64,000 nucleotides of DNA from Gemmatimonadetes bacterium T265 (GTDB lineage Bacteria; Gemmatimonadota; Gemmatimonadetes; Gemmatimonadales; Gemmatimonadaceae): NCBI GenBank assembly GCA_019973575.1, contig BPUI01000001.1, forward strand, positions 1,054,001-1,118,000, given 5' to 3'. A program made the position numbers and the translations under genes. How positions within the stretch are numbered: the stretch's first letter is position 1; the number at the start of each line of letters is the position of its first letter. Under the pieces are notes generated by a model, which did not search any database, was not told the origin of the DNA, and saw only the letters and a list, made by a program, of their open reading frames with translations. Positions 33,138 to 41,633 of this stretch are shown here, piece after piece.

Positions 33138-34513
33138 GCGGCGACCTCGCCCGCCACGGTCGTCCCGAGCGCCCGGGTCGCGAGCACCTCCGCCTCGACG
33201 TCCGCGTCCGACACCGCGTCCGCGCCGTCGCGCGGCACGTAGACGAGGTACGCGCGGTTGTCCTCGCTTAACTGCTCGCGCGCAAACGCGGTCACCTGCT
33301 CCGCCGTGACGGCCTGGTAGCGGGCCACCTGCGCGTTCACGAGCGAGGGGTCGCCGAAGTAGCAGGCAAAGCGCGAGATCTGGTCGGCCCGGTCCCCCGC
33401 CGACTGCAGCGCCACGACGAACCCGCTCTCGACGAGCGCCCGCGCGCGCTCCAGCTCCTCCGCCGTCACACCGCCCGCCCGCATCCGTTCGACCTCGGCC
33501 GCGACCGCCGCCTCGAGCTGCGCCGCGCTCACCCCCGGCCGCGCCACCGCGTCGACGACGAGGAGGTCCGCCCCCTTGGGCAGGTCGTACGTGAACGCGT
33601 GGACGTCGCTCGCCACCTGCTGCTCGCGCACGAGCGCGCGCACGAGCCGGCTCCCCTGGCGCACGCCGAGCACCGCCGCCGCCATTTCGGCGACGTAGTG
33701 CGCCTCGGTCCCGAACGGCGGGATGCGGAAGGCGAGGAGGACGCGCGGCAGCTGCACGTCGTCGGCGACCTCCTCGCGCAGCGTCCGCCCGAACGTCGCG
33801 GGCAACTCCATCGGCGGCAGCGGCGGCCGCCCCACGCCGCGCGGGATCGGTCCGTACAGCTCCTCGATCAGCCGCTTCGCCTCCCCAGACTCGAAGTCGC
33901 CGGCCACGGTCAGCACGGCGTTGTCGGGCGTGTAGTACGTCGCGAAGAACTGCCGCACGTCGTCGAGCGACGCCGCGTCCAGGTCGGTCATCGACCCGAT
34001 GAGCGAGTGGTGGAACGGGTGCCCCTCGGGGTAGGCGAGCGCAGGCAGCCGCTCCCACCACGTGCCGTAGGGCTGGTTGTCCATGCTCCACCGGCGCTCG
34101 TTCTTCACGACGTCGCGCTGCGTGTCGAGCTTGTCCTGCGTCATCGCCGGCAGCAGCCGCGCCATGCGGTCCGCCTCCAGCCACAGGGCGAGCGCGAGCT
34201 GGTTGCTCGGCACGGTCTCGAAGTAGTTCGTGCGGTCGAGCCAGGTCGAGCCGTTGAGCGTGCCGCCCGCGCGCTGCACGAGCTCGAAGTGCTCGTTCGC
34301 GCCGACGTTCGCCGACCCCTGGAAGAGCATGTGCTCGAACAGGTGCGCGAACCCGGTGCGCCCCGCGCGCTCGTTGGCCGAGCCGACGTGGTACCAGAGA
34401 TTGACGGCGACCACCGGGGCGGAGTGGTCTTCGGAGAGCGTGACGCGCAGCCCGTTGGGCAGCGTGTAGGTCTCGAGCGGGATGTCGAGCGTGGGGATTT
34501 CGGCGGATGGCAT
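33134..34513 (-). CDS. M16-family zinc peptidase, active subunit (pair 1)
   Basis: A 459-residue zinc metallopeptidase. The inverted zinc motif is complete, GFAHLFEHMLFQG (His57, Glu60, His61), with the third ligand Glu139 in DVVKNERRW. The start is the family opening ETYTLPNGLRVTLSEDHSAP. It lacks the Tyr-containing substrate motif in its C-terminal half, which the partner encoded next supplies. No signal peptide is visible. ATG 34513 is used; TTG 34522 would add three residues. It is divergent from the YtxJ-like gene with 121 bases between, and leads an operon with the inactive subunit and the SET protein. Confidence 0.92.
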   Translation of the reverse strand: MPSAEIPTLDIPLETYTLPNGLRVTLSEDHSAPVVAVNLWYHVGSANERAGRTGFAHLFEHMLFQGSANVGANEHFELVQRAGGTLNGSTWLDRTNYFETVPSNQLALALWLEADRMARLLPAMTQDKLDTQRDVVKNERRWSMDNQPYGTWWERLPALAYPEGHPFHHSLIGSMTDLDAASLDDVRQFFATYYTPDNAVLTVAGDFESGEAKRLIEELYGPIPRGVGRPPLPPMELPATFGRTLREEVADDVQLPRVLLAFRIPPFGTEAHYVAEMAAAVLGVRQGSRLVRALVREQQVASDVHAFTYDLPKGADLLVVDAVARPGVSAAQLEAAVAAEVERMRAGGVTAEELERARALVESGFVVALQSAGDRADQISRFACYFGDPSLVNAQVARYQAVTAEQVTAFAREQLSEDNRAYLVYVPRDGADAVSDADVEAEVLATRALGTTVAGEVAA

Positions 34514-34634
34514 AGGCAGCAAAGATGACGCACGGGTCGGGTTGCCGGAACGGGGCCGGTCGACGTGCCGGTCGCCCCGCGGGAACGCGTTGTGCCACGA
34601 GGACCCGCGCCCGCCCCGACCCCCAGGTGCCCCG

Positions 34635-35000
34635 ATGGCCGAACCGACCGCCCCGCGCCCCCTCGTCTCGCCCGAGCAGCTCGACGCCGTGCTCGCCGCC
34701 CCGCTCGCGCTCGTCTACAAGCACAGCAACCGCTGCCCGATTTCGGCGGCCGCGATGCAGGAGGTGCGTCAGCTGCTAGAGGACCGCCCCGACGCGCCCG
34801 TCTGGATCGTCGACGTCAACGTGCAGCGCGCCCTCTCGCGCGAGGTCGCCGACCGCACGGGCGTCACGCACGAGTCGCCGCAGGCGATCCTGCTGGCGAA
34901 CGGCGAGGTGCTCTACGACGCCTCGCACTTCGACGTCAAGGCCGACGACCTCGCGCGGGAGCTGGACGCGGCGGGGGAGGGAGCACGGGGGGCGGCGTAG
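34635..35000 (+). CDS. ytxJ: YtxJ-type monothiol bacilliredoxin
   Basis: A 121-residue thioredoxin-fold protein of the YtxJ (DUF2847) group, which removes bacillithiol from oxidised proteins in bacteria that make that thiol. The active-site region is ALVYKHSNRCPISAAAM with single Cys34, followed by WIVDVNVQRALSREVADRTG and HESPQAILLANGEVLYDASH, all typical. Whether this organism makes bacillithiol cannot be told from the window. The gene is divergent from the M16 operon and convergent with the third Uma2 gene. Confidence 0.85.
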   Translation: MAEPTAPRPLVSPEQLDAVLAAPLALVYKHSNRCPISAAAMQEVRQLLEDRPDAPVWIVDVNVQRALSREVADRTGVTHESPQAILLANGEVLYDASHFDVKADDLARELDAAGEGARGAA

Positions 35001-35018
35001 CCGCCACGACTTCTGCGG

Positions 35019-35684
35019 CTACCGCCCGCGCCCGCCGACCCGGGCGAAGTAGGCCGCGACGTTGATGACGAGTGGCTCCGGCGCTCCCGTTGGGTGCCAC
35101 CGCAGCTCGCGGTCGACCGGCTCGACGCGCGACGGGGCCTCCGGCCGCGTCACCTCGATCACGCGCTTGTCGCAGTCCACGACCCAGTACTCCACGTTGT
35201 GGCGGGCGTGGAGCGCGCGCTTCTTCGTCTGGTCGTTGCGGGCCGTACTCGGCGACAGCACCTCGGCGGCGAGGGTCAGCCGCGTCACGGATTCGTCCGA
35301 GACGGCGCCGCGGTCGTCCGGCGGCACCACGAGCACGTCCGGTTGCGTGATCTCGTCCGGACTGGGTGACACGTCCAGCGGCGACGTGAGCACCTCCCCG
35401 AGCTGGTAACGCGTGACGTACGGCTCCAACAGCAGCAGGAGTACGACCACCGCCCGCTGGTGCCGACGCGTCGGACTCGGGCTCACCGCGTCGCCCGCGT
35501 GACTGACGAGGAGCTCCCCGTCGACGAATTCGTACCGCGGCCACGGGTGGTAGTCGCGCAGGAGTTCGCGGCGCACCCGCTCCGCCGTCCACACCTGCGA
35601 GGCGAGGTACGCCGCACTCGGGGGTACGGAGCGGTCGGGCCAGTCGGCGACCGGCGGCGCGGCGGGAGAAGTGGCCATGCCCAT
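35019..35684 (-). CDS. Uma2-family PD-(D/E)XK-like protein, copy 3
   Basis: A 221-residue Uma2 (DUF820) protein, more distant from the two copies at 20.7 and 22.9 kb. Landmarks are YEFVDGELLVSHAGDAVSPS, TQPDVLVVPPDDRG, LAAEVLSPSTARNDQTKKRA and VEYWVVDCDKRVIEV, supplying the Asp, Glu and Lys of the putative nuclease core. Two in-frame ATGs six bases apart (35684 and 35678) are both possible starts. It stands alone, convergent with ytxJ and downstream of a terminator hairpin. Function unknown. Confidence 0.82.
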   Translation of the reverse strand: MGMATSPAAPPVADWPDRSVPPSAAYLASQVWTAERVRRELLRDYHPWPRYEFVDGELLVSHAGDAVSPSPTRRHQRAVVVLLLLLEPYVTRYQLGEVLTSPLDVSPSPDEITQPDVLVVPPDDRGAVSDESVTRLTLAAEVLSPSTARNDQTKKRALHARHNVEYWVVDCDKRVIEVTRPEAPSRVEPVDRELRWHPTGAPEPLVINVAAYFARVGGRGR

Positions 35685-35786
35685 AGTGTGCTCGGCTCGG
35701 CGGAACGTTGGCAAGGGGACGAGCGGCAGGAGGAACGCACGCGCGCACGGTACCGCACGCGCGCCCACCCCACCGCACCCAAACGT

Positions 35787-35817
35787 TGCGGGGTGCATCA
35801 GAACGATGCACCCCGCA
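35787..35817 (-). terminator. Strong hairpin after the second M16 pair
   Basis: Perfect 13-bp stem TGCGGGGTGCATC / GATGCACCCCGCA with a five-base loop, 26 bases after the M16 stop at 35843. On the minus strand it is followed by a short T-containing stretch (GTTTG). Confidence 0.75.
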
Positions 35818-35842
35818 CGCGTCGTCCCGGGCGTCGCGCGCG

Positions 35843-37384
35843 CTACCGCGCCCCTGGCCCCCCCGCCGCCCCGCCCGGCACCGCCGCGGCCGCGCCGAGC
35901 ACGTCGCCCGCGCTGCGGATCTCGACCGGGCCGAGGCCCAGCGCGCGGAGCTTCGGCTCGACCGAGGCGCGGTCGCCGACGACGACGATCGTCAGGTGCG
36001 TCGGGTCCACGTACCGCCGCGCCACGCGCTGCACGTCGGCCTGCGTCACCGCCTGCACCTTGGCCGCGTACGAGTTGTAGTAGTCGAGCGGCAGCCCGTA
36101 GGTGACCACGGGGATGAGCCCTCCCGCGATCCCGCCCGTCGTCTCGAACTCGCCGGGCATCTGCAGGACGAGGTAGCGCTTCGCCTTGTCCAGCTCCGCG
36201 GCCGGCACCGTGTCGCCGACCGCGCGTAGCTCCTTCATGAACTCGACGAGCGCGCTGTCCGTCTTCGTCCCCGTGACCTCCGCGCTCGACACGAACGGGC
36301 CCGCCGAGCGGCGCAGGTCGAAGCGCGAGCTCGCGCCGTACGTGTAGCCGTGCGTCTCGCGCAGGTTCTGGTTGAGGCGGCTCGTGAAGCTCCCGCCTAA
36401 CACGGTGTTGAGCACGACGAGCGGGAAGTAGTCGGGCGTCGCGCGCGCGGCCGAGGGCATGCCGATGCGCACGCTCGACTGCGGCGCGCCGGGCTTGTCG
36501 ACGAGCACCACGCGCGCCGCGCCCGCCGCGCGCGCGGGCGGCGCGACCGGGCCCGCGAGCGCCGCGCCCGCCGGGGCACGCCACTCGCCGAACGCCCGCT
36601 CCACGCGGCGCGCCACGTCGTCCGGCGTGACGTCGCCGACGACGACGAGCGTCGCGTTGTCGGGGCGCCAGTAGGTCGAGTAGAAGCGCTGGACGTCGTC
36701 GCGCGTGAGCGCGCGCGTGCTCGCCTCGGTGCCGTCGGCGGGGCGGCCGTACGGGTGCGCGCCGCCGAACACGGCCTGCGCGAAGGCGCGGTTCGCGATC
36801 GCCGGCCCGCGGTCGCGCAGCTCCAACAGCTCCGTGAGGCGTTCCTTCCGCAGGCGGTCCAACTCGGCCGCCGGGAAGCTCGCCCGCACGGTGACGTCCG
36901 CCATGAGGGCGAGCGCGCTGTCGAGCTGCGCGGTCGGCGTGTGGAGCAGGACGCGCGACCCGTCCCACCCCGCGCCGGTGTTGAGCGCCACGCCGAGGTA
37001 CGCGGCCTGGTCGGCGATCTGGAGCGACGAGCGCGACGTCGTGCCCTCTTCGAGCAGGTCGGCGGTCATCGTCGCCAGCCCCTCGCGCCCGGCCGGGTCG
37101 GCCTCGGTGCCCGTGCCGACGACGAGGGCGAAGTCGGCGAGCGGCAGCTCGTGCTGCGGCACCACGACGAGGCGCAGGCCGTTGGGCAGGCGCCGGTCGG
37201 ACGCCGCCGGCAGACGGAGCGCCTTGGGCGGCCCGAGCGTCGGCCGGGTGGTCGGGAAGCTGTCGGCGCGCGGCGCGGGGGCCATCTGGCCAGACGCCGG
37301 ACCGGCGGCGAGGGCGAGGCCGAGGGCGAGGGCCGCGAGCGGCGCGCGGCGCGCGGCGCGGATCTCCAGAGCGCGGGTCTCCAT
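35843..37384 (-). CDS. M16-family peptidase-like subunit lacking the zinc motif (pair 2, secreted)
   Basis: A 513-residue pitrilysin-family protein with an N-terminal export signal (RRAPLAALALGLALAAGPASG). The zinc-site position reads GREGLATMTADLLEEG, so the HxxEH motif is absent. The substrate motif RETHGYTYGASSRFDL is retained. It is the predicted non-catalytic partner of the upstream gene. Its ATG at 37384 overlaps the upstream stop (TGATG). The C-terminus is a Gly/Ala-rich tail. Compared with pair 1, this complex should be periplasmic. Confidence 0.9.
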   Translation of the reverse strand: METRALEIRAARRAPLAALALGLALAAGPASGQMAPAPRADSFPTTRPTLGPPKALRLPAASDRRLPNGLRLVVVPQHELPLADFALVVGTGTEADPAGREGLATMTADLLEEGTTSRSSLQIADQAAYLGVALNTGAGWDGSRVLLHTPTAQLDSALALMADVTVRASFPAAELDRLRKERLTELLELRDRGPAIANRAFAQAVFGGAHPYGRPADGTEASTRALTRDDVQRFYSTYWRPDNATLVVVGDVTPDDVARRVERAFGEWRAPAGAALAGPVAPPARAAGAARVVLVDKPGAPQSSVRIGMPSAARATPDYFPLVVLNTVLGGSFTSRLNQNLRETHGYTYGASSRFDLRRSAGPFVSSAEVTGTKTDSALVEFMKELRAVGDTVPAAELDKAKRYLVLQMPGEFETTGGIAGGLIPVVTYGLPLDYYNSYAAKVQAVTQADVQRVARRYVDPTHLTIVVVGDRASVEPKLRALGLGPVEIRSAGDVLGAAAAVPGGAAGGPGAR

Positions 37385-38808
37385 CACTTGGTCCCCCCGC
37401 CCGCCGCGGCCGCGGCGCCCGGCACCGGCGTCGCCGACGCGCCGCCTAACGCGAGCGCGCGCTGTCCGGCCGGCACCACGGTGAGCACGACCTTGTGCGC
37501 GGCGAGGTACTGGCGCGCGACGCGCTGCACGTCGGCCGCGGTGACGGCGTCGTAGCGCGCGGCGTCGCGCTGCGCGTAGCCGGGCGTGCCGGCGAAGTAG
37601 TTGTAGGTGTTGAGCACGTCGGCCTTGGTGTTCACGCTCGCGAGCCGGTCGAGGAAGCCGGTCCGGATGCTGTTCTTGGCGCGGTCGAGTTCGCGCGCGG
37701 TCGGGCCCTCGCGGGCCAGGCGCGCGATCTCTTCGTCGGCCGCCGCCGCGAGCGCGGCCGGCGTCTGCCCGGGTTTCGCGGTCACCACGAGGGCGAACGC
37801 GCCCGCGAGGCGGCCGCCGTCCTGGCCGGCGAACACCTCCTGCGCGGTCTGCTGCTCGTAGACGAGGCGCTTGTAGAGGCGCGAGTTCTTGTCGCCCGCG
37901 AGTACGGCGGCGAGGATCTCGAGCGGCGCGTCGTCGGGCGTGAAGACGCGCACCGTCGGCCACGTGTAGTAGAAGCGCGGCAGCTGCACGTTGTCCTCGA
38001 GCACGAGCATCGTGTCGCGCGCGAGCGTCACGCGCGCCGGGTCCGGCCGCGCGGGGAGCGCGGGGCCGCGCGGGATCCCGCCGAAGTACTGCCGCACCCA
38101 CGCCCGGACCGAGTCGGGGGCGAAGTCGCCCGCGACGACGAGCGTCGCGTTGTTGGGCGCGTAGTAGGTGCGGAAGAAGTTCTTGACGTCGCCGAGCGTC
38201 GCCGCCGACAGGTCGGCCATCGAGCCGATCACGGGCCACGAGTACGGGTGCCCGGCGGGGTAGAGCGCGGCGCGGATCGTCTCGTCGGCGCGGCCGTAGG
38301 GCACGTTGTCGACGCGCTGGCGCCGCTCGTTCTTCACGACGTCGCGCTGCAGGTCGACCTTCGCCTGGTCCATCGTCGGCAGCAGGCGCCCCATCCGGTC
38401 GGCGTCGAGCCAGAGCGCGAGCGGCAGCGCGTTGCTCGGCATCCACTCGTAGTAGTTGGTCCGGTCCTCGGTGGTCGAGCCGTTGTTGTTGCCGCCGGCC
38501 GCCTCGAGCCACCGGTCGAACGCGCCCACGGGCACGTGCTCGGAGCCCATGAACATGATGTGCTCGAAGAGGTGCGCGAAGCCGGTGCGCCCCGGCTTCT
38601 CGTCCCCCGAGCCGACGTGGTACCAGGTGTCGACGGCGACGAGCGGCACCGAGTGGTCCTCGTGCAGGACCACCTCGAGTCCGTTAGGCAGCGTGTACTT
38701 CTCGAAGCGGAGCGCGGGCACGGCGGCCTGCGCGCGGGCGGCCGCCGGCGCGGACGCGGCGAGCGCGGCGGCGGCGAGCGCGAGAACTCTCCTAATTCGC
38801 GGAGTCAT
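37384..38808 (-). CDS. M16-family zinc peptidase, active subunit (pair 2, secreted)
   Basis: A 474-residue zinc metallopeptidase with a cleavable signal (VLALAAAALAASAPAAARAQ). The zinc motif is GFAHLFEHIMFMG (His79, Glu82, His83), with the third ligand in DVVKNERRQ. It opens TLPNGLEVVLHEDHSVPLVA, close to the active subunit of pair 1. The start at ATG 38808 overlaps the end of the YdcF-like gene by 17 bases. The gene is third in a run TetR, YdcF-like, M16 active, M16 inactive, so the TetR protein may control the complex. Confidence 0.92.
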   Translation of the reverse strand: MTPRIRRVLALAAAALAASAPAAARAQAAVPALRFEKYTLPNGLEVVLHEDHSVPLVAVDTWYHVGSGDEKPGRTGFAHLFEHIMFMGSEHVPVGAFDRWLEAAGGNNNGSTTEDRTNYYEWMPSNALPLALWLDADRMGRLLPTMDQAKVDLQRDVVKNERRQRVDNVPYGRADETIRAALYPAGHPYSWPVIGSMADLSAATLGDVKNFFRTYYAPNNATLVVAGDFAPDSVRAWVRQYFGGIPRGPALPARPDPARVTLARDTMLVLEDNVQLPRFYYTWPTVRVFTPDDAPLEILAAVLAGDKNSRLYKRLVYEQQTAQEVFAGQDGGRLAGAFALVVTAKPGQTPAALAAAADEEIARLAREGPTARELDRAKNSIRTGFLDRLASVNTKADVLNTYNYFAGTPGYAQRDAARYDAVTAADVQRVARQYLAAHKVVLTVVPAGQRALALGGASATPVPGAAAAAGGGTK

Positions 38809-39454
38809 GGGCGGGCGGGGTGAGCAGGACGGTGAACGGCACCTTGAGCGACTCCCGCACGAGGTACGTCCAGGCCACGCGGGGGCGGGCGGAAATCGGA
38901 CTGGTCGGGGTCGGCGAGCCGTAGGCGGTGATGCCGTACCGCCGTGCCAGTACCCCGAGGCGGAGCATGTGGAACGGATCGCTGACGAGCACCGCGCGGG
39001 CGGGCAACGACTCCGGGACGGCGCGCCCCAGCTGCCGCAGCATTACGGCCGCGGCGCGGAGCGACTGCTCGGTGGTCTGCCCCTCGCTCTCGAGCAGAAC
39101 CGCCGAGTCGGGAACGCCCAGGCCGACCACATAGTGCCGGCTCGCGGCGGCCTCGGTCGTACGGTCGCCGGCGCGGCGCCCCCCGGTGACGATCACCCGC
39201 GGCGCCGCGCCCGCACGCCAGAGCGCGACGGCGTGGTCGAGTCGCGCCTTCAGCACCGGCGACGGCCGCCCGTCGTACTGCGCGGCGCCGAGCACGATGA
39301 TCGCGGCCGCGGGCCCGGGCATCGCGGCGGCGGCGTCCTCCCGCCCGGCGTGCCACACGGCGGCGAGCGACGCGACCCACCCCACCGCGACAACACCTGC
39401 GAGCACTGCGGCCGTCCGGCGGACCCACCGTGTCGTCGTGCGCCGGCCGCTCAT
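38792..39454 (-). CDS. YdcF/DUF218-family membrane-anchored protein
   Basis: A 220-residue protein with one N-terminal membrane span (TAAVLAGVVAVGWVASLAAV) and a DUF218 domain (about 45-205). Family motifs are AAIIVLGAAQYDGRPSPVLK, RVIVTGGRRAGDRTTEA, LESEGQTTEQSLRAAA and LVSDPFHMLRL. Related proteins (SanA, ElyC) act in the envelope and are linked to peptidoglycan or outer-membrane integrity; the enzymatic activity is unclear. The ATG overlaps the TetR stop as ATGA. It precedes the secreted M16 pair. Confidence 0.85.
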   Translation of the reverse strand: MSGRRTTTRWVRRTAAVLAGVVAVGWVASLAAVWHAGREDAAAAMPGPAAAIIVLGAAQYDGRPSPVLKARLDHAVALWRAGAAPRVIVTGGRRAGDRTTEAAASRHYVVGLGVPDSAVLLESEGQTTEQSLRAAAVMLRQLGRAVPESLPARAVLVSDPFHMLRLGVLARRYGITAYGSPTPTSPISARPRVAWTYLVRESLKVPFTVLLTPPAHDSAN

Positions 39455-40161
39455 TCGGCGAGGTTGAGCACCGAGAGCCAGAACACGTCGAAGCGCAGGC
39501 GGTGGTTCGCCTCGGGCTCGACCGTCGCCTCGCCCGCGAGCCCGTCGAGGAAGGCGACGGTGACGTCGGCGACGAGCGGGGCCGGCAGCCGGGGCGTGAG
39601 CGACAGCGCCTGAAACAGCCACTCGATGGTGCGCGTGGCCTGCGCGCGGCGCGCCTCCCGCGAGCGGCGCACGGCGGCGCGCACGGCCGCCCCCTGCTCC
39701 TGGCCGAGGTCGACGAGCGCACGAATGTGCCCGCTCGCGAGCTCGCCGCCGAGCCATTCCCAGAGCGCGTCGAGCCCGCCCGTGGGCGGCGCGTCGGCCA
39801 GCGCGGCCGCCTCGCCCGCGACCACCGCGTCGGACAGCCAGTCAGCCAGGCGGGCGAGCAGGGCGTCGCGGTCGCGGAAGTGGTAGTGGATGAGCGCCTT
39901 GCTCACCCCGGCCACGCCGGCCACGGTCTGCAGCGACACCTGCGCCACGCCCTGCTGCCCGGCGCACGCGGCCGCGGCCGCGAGGATGCGCTCGGGGGCG
40001 CCGATGCGCGGCTCGCCGGGGGAGGGCTCGCCGGCAGCGGGCCCGCCGGCGGCGCGCTCGCCGCCGCGGGGCTCGCGCGAGCCGTCCGGCGCCGGCACGC
40101 CCGGCGTCCCCGGTGGCGCGACGGACCGGACGCGCGGGCGCGGCGTGGGGGACGGGGGCAT
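39451..40161 (-). CDS. TetR family transcriptional regulator
   Basis: A 236-residue repressor. A Pro/Gly-rich, poorly conserved N-terminal extension of about 55 residues precedes the HTH domain, which reads ILAAAAACAGQQGVAQVSLQ then TVAGVAGVSKALIHYHFRDR. The ligand-binding C-terminal part is helical. ATG 40161 is used; an internal start could remove the extension. It leads the operon with the YdcF-like and secreted M16 genes. The dyads at 40201-40213 and 40224-40240 in the divergent gap are candidate operators. Confidence 0.85.
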   Translation of the reverse strand: MPPSPTPRPRVRSVAPPGTPGVPAPDGSREPRGGERAAGGPAAGEPSPGEPRIGAPERILAAAAACAGQQGVAQVSLQTVAGVAGVSKALIHYHFRDRDALLARLADWLSDAVVAGEAAALADAPPTGGLDALWEWLGGELASGHIRALVDLGQEQGAAVRAAVRRSREARRAQATRTIEWLFQALSLTPRLPAPLVADVTVAFLDGLAGEATVEPEANHRLRFDVFWLSVLNLAE

Positions 40162-40200
40162 CGTGAAAATGTATGCCGCCGCGACACGTCGGGGTGACGC

Positions 40201-40240
40201 GGGTGCTACACCCGCGCGAGCCTCGTGCACACCGTGCACG
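40201..40240. promoter_or_regulatory. Two dyads in the TetR / hypothetical divergent gap
   Basis: GGGTG-CTA-CACCC at 40201-40213 and CGTGCAC-ACC-GTGCACG at 40224-40240, both perfect with three-base spacers. They lie 40-80 bases upstream of the TetR start and 60-100 bases before the divergent membrane-protein gene, the expected place for a TetR operator. Confidence 0.5.
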
Positions 40241-40299
40241 GGGCGGCGTGCGGTCGGACGACCTGTAACCCGGGCCGCGGCGCGCGCGTACGGCGCGGC

Positions 40300-40938
40300 A
40301 TGCAGACCCCCACGCCGGCGCCCGCCCCGGCCGTTCCACCCGCGCCGGCCGCTCCCGCGATCCCGGGCGCCGTACCCCAGGCGCTCCCCCGCACGGGAGA
40401 CGAGCTCGCCGCACTGCGCCACCGCCGCTCCGAGATCAGCGACCAGCTGTCGAGCGTGCAGCACCGGCGCGACCAGCTCGCGCGTGAGCTCCGGCAGCCG
40501 ATGGGTCCGGCCGGCGGCGCCGACCGCACCGGCATCGAGCAGCGCCTGGCCGTGCTCGACGGGCGCATCGTCGGCCTCGAAAACGACCTCAACACCACGG
40601 GGCAGCTGATCGCGGCCGCGCCGGCGTCCGCGCTCGCGTCGGGCGTCGACGGGATGACGTCGCCGTACGGGCACGCGTTCCGGGCCGGCGCCGGGGTCGG
40701 CTTCGGGGTGAGCGCGGTGCTCGCGCTCCTCTACGCGCGCCTGCGCCGGGCCGGCCGGCGGCGCGACGCGCGCGCGCCCGTCGCCGCGGGCGCCGATTCC
40801 GCGCGCCTGGCCCGCGTCGAGCAGGCGGTCGAGGCCGTGGCGATCGAGGTCGAGCGAATCTCCGAGGGGCAGCGGTTCGTCACGCAGCTACTCGCCGAGC
40901 GGCGGGACGAGGCGCGCCTCGGCGAGGCGGCGCGTTAG
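40300..40938 (+). CDS. Hypothetical coiled-coil protein with one membrane span
   Basis: A 212-residue protein I cannot assign. An Ala/Pro-rich N-terminus is followed by a coiled coil (about 35-85, including LRHRRSEISDQLSSVQHRRD), one membrane span (AGAGVGFGVSAVLALLYARL, about 125-145), a basic stretch RRAGRRRD, and a second coiled coil to the end (RVEQAVEAVAIEVERISEGQ). It probably forms a membrane-anchored oligomer. The stop codon CGT-TAG lies inside a GTTAGGC heptamer. ATG 40300 is chosen over ATG 40225 because the upstream extension has no conserved character. Confidence 0.6.
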   Translation: MQTPTPAPAPAVPPAPAAPAIPGAVPQALPRTGDELAALRHRRSEISDQLSSVQHRRDQLARELRQPMGPAGGADRTGIEQRLAVLDGRIVGLENDLNTTGQLIAAAPASALASGVDGMTSPYGHAFRAGAGVGFGVSAVLALLYARLRRAGRRRDARAPVAAGADSARLARVEQAVEAVAIEVERISEGQRFVTQLLAERRDEARLGEAAR

Positions 40939-40969
40939 GCGCCGGGGCGCGCGGCGGCGACCCCCCGGA

Positions 40970-41494
40970 TCACCGCAGCCCGAACCCGACCAGCTTCACC
41001 CGAAACACCAGCACCGAGTTGGCCGGGATCCCCGGCTGCGACGCGCCGCCGTAACCGAGTGCGGGCGGCACGACGAGCGTGCGCGCGCCCCCGACGCGCA
41101 TGCCCTGGATCCCCTCGTCCCACCCCACGATCACCTCGTCCTGACCGAGGGTGAAGGCGAACGGACGGCCGCGGTCACGGTTCGAGTCGAACACGGTGCC
41201 GTCGGGCAGGTACCCCGCGTAGTCGACGAGCACGCTCTGCCCGTTCGTCGCGGCCGCGCCCTTGCCGAGCGTGTCGTCGTGCACGTACAGCCCGCTCGGC
41301 CGCTTGTTCATCTTGGCCAGCGTGACGCCGAGCGCCGGGGCGTAGGTGTTGGTCGCGGGATCGGGGTTCGCCGGCTTGAGCGCTACGGGCGGCGCGACCG
41401 CGCGGGCCGAGTCGCGGGCGGCGTCGGCGCCGGGCCGGCACGCGGCGGAGAGGAGGGCGGCGACGAGCAGCGGGCGGCGGGCGGACGGGCGCAT
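40970..41494 (-). CDS. FKBP-type peptidyl-prolyl isomerase, lipoprotein
   Basis: A 174-residue cis-trans prolyl isomerase. The lipoprotein signal is RRPLLVAALLSAAC, with lipobox LSAAC. The FKBP domain occupies about residues 75-174: VLVDYAGYLPDGTVFDSNRD, FAFTLGQDEVIVGWDEGIQG and VPPALGYGGASQPGIPANSV are standard family blocks. It should assist folding of periplasmic proteins while anchored to a membrane. It is convergent with the coiled-coil gene and divergent from the MarR-CLC pair, whose operator dyad lies in the shared upstream gap. Confidence 0.93.
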   Translation of the reverse strand: MRPSARRPLLVAALLSAACRPGADAARDSARAVAPPVALKPANPDPATNTYAPALGVTLAKMNKRPSGLYVHDDTLGKGAAATNGQSVLVDYAGYLPDGTVFDSNRDRGRPFAFTLGQDEVIVGWDEGIQGMRVGGARTLVVPPALGYGGASQPGIPANSVLVFRVKLVGFGLR

Positions 41495-41603
41495 CGGCGG
41501 GAGCGGCTGAGGAGGACCCGCGCGGGGCGCGAAGGGCGGGCGCGGGCCGGGTCGGACCGGCGACGTTAGCCGCCCCGCCCGCGGCGGACAACCGGGGCCC
41601 TGC

Positions 41604-41629
41604 GGAACATATCGGTTCCGATATATTCC
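41604..41629. promoter_or_regulatory. MarR operator dyad overlapping the translation start region
   Basis: Arms of 12 bases (41604-41615 and 41618-41629) with one mismatch and a two-base TT spacer; the core ATATCGG-TT-CCGATAT is perfect. It is strikingly AT-rich and ends 4 bases before the MarR GTG at 41634. It fits an autoregulatory MarR site and could also affect the divergent FKBP gene. Confidence 0.75.
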
Positions 41630-41633
41630 GCGC

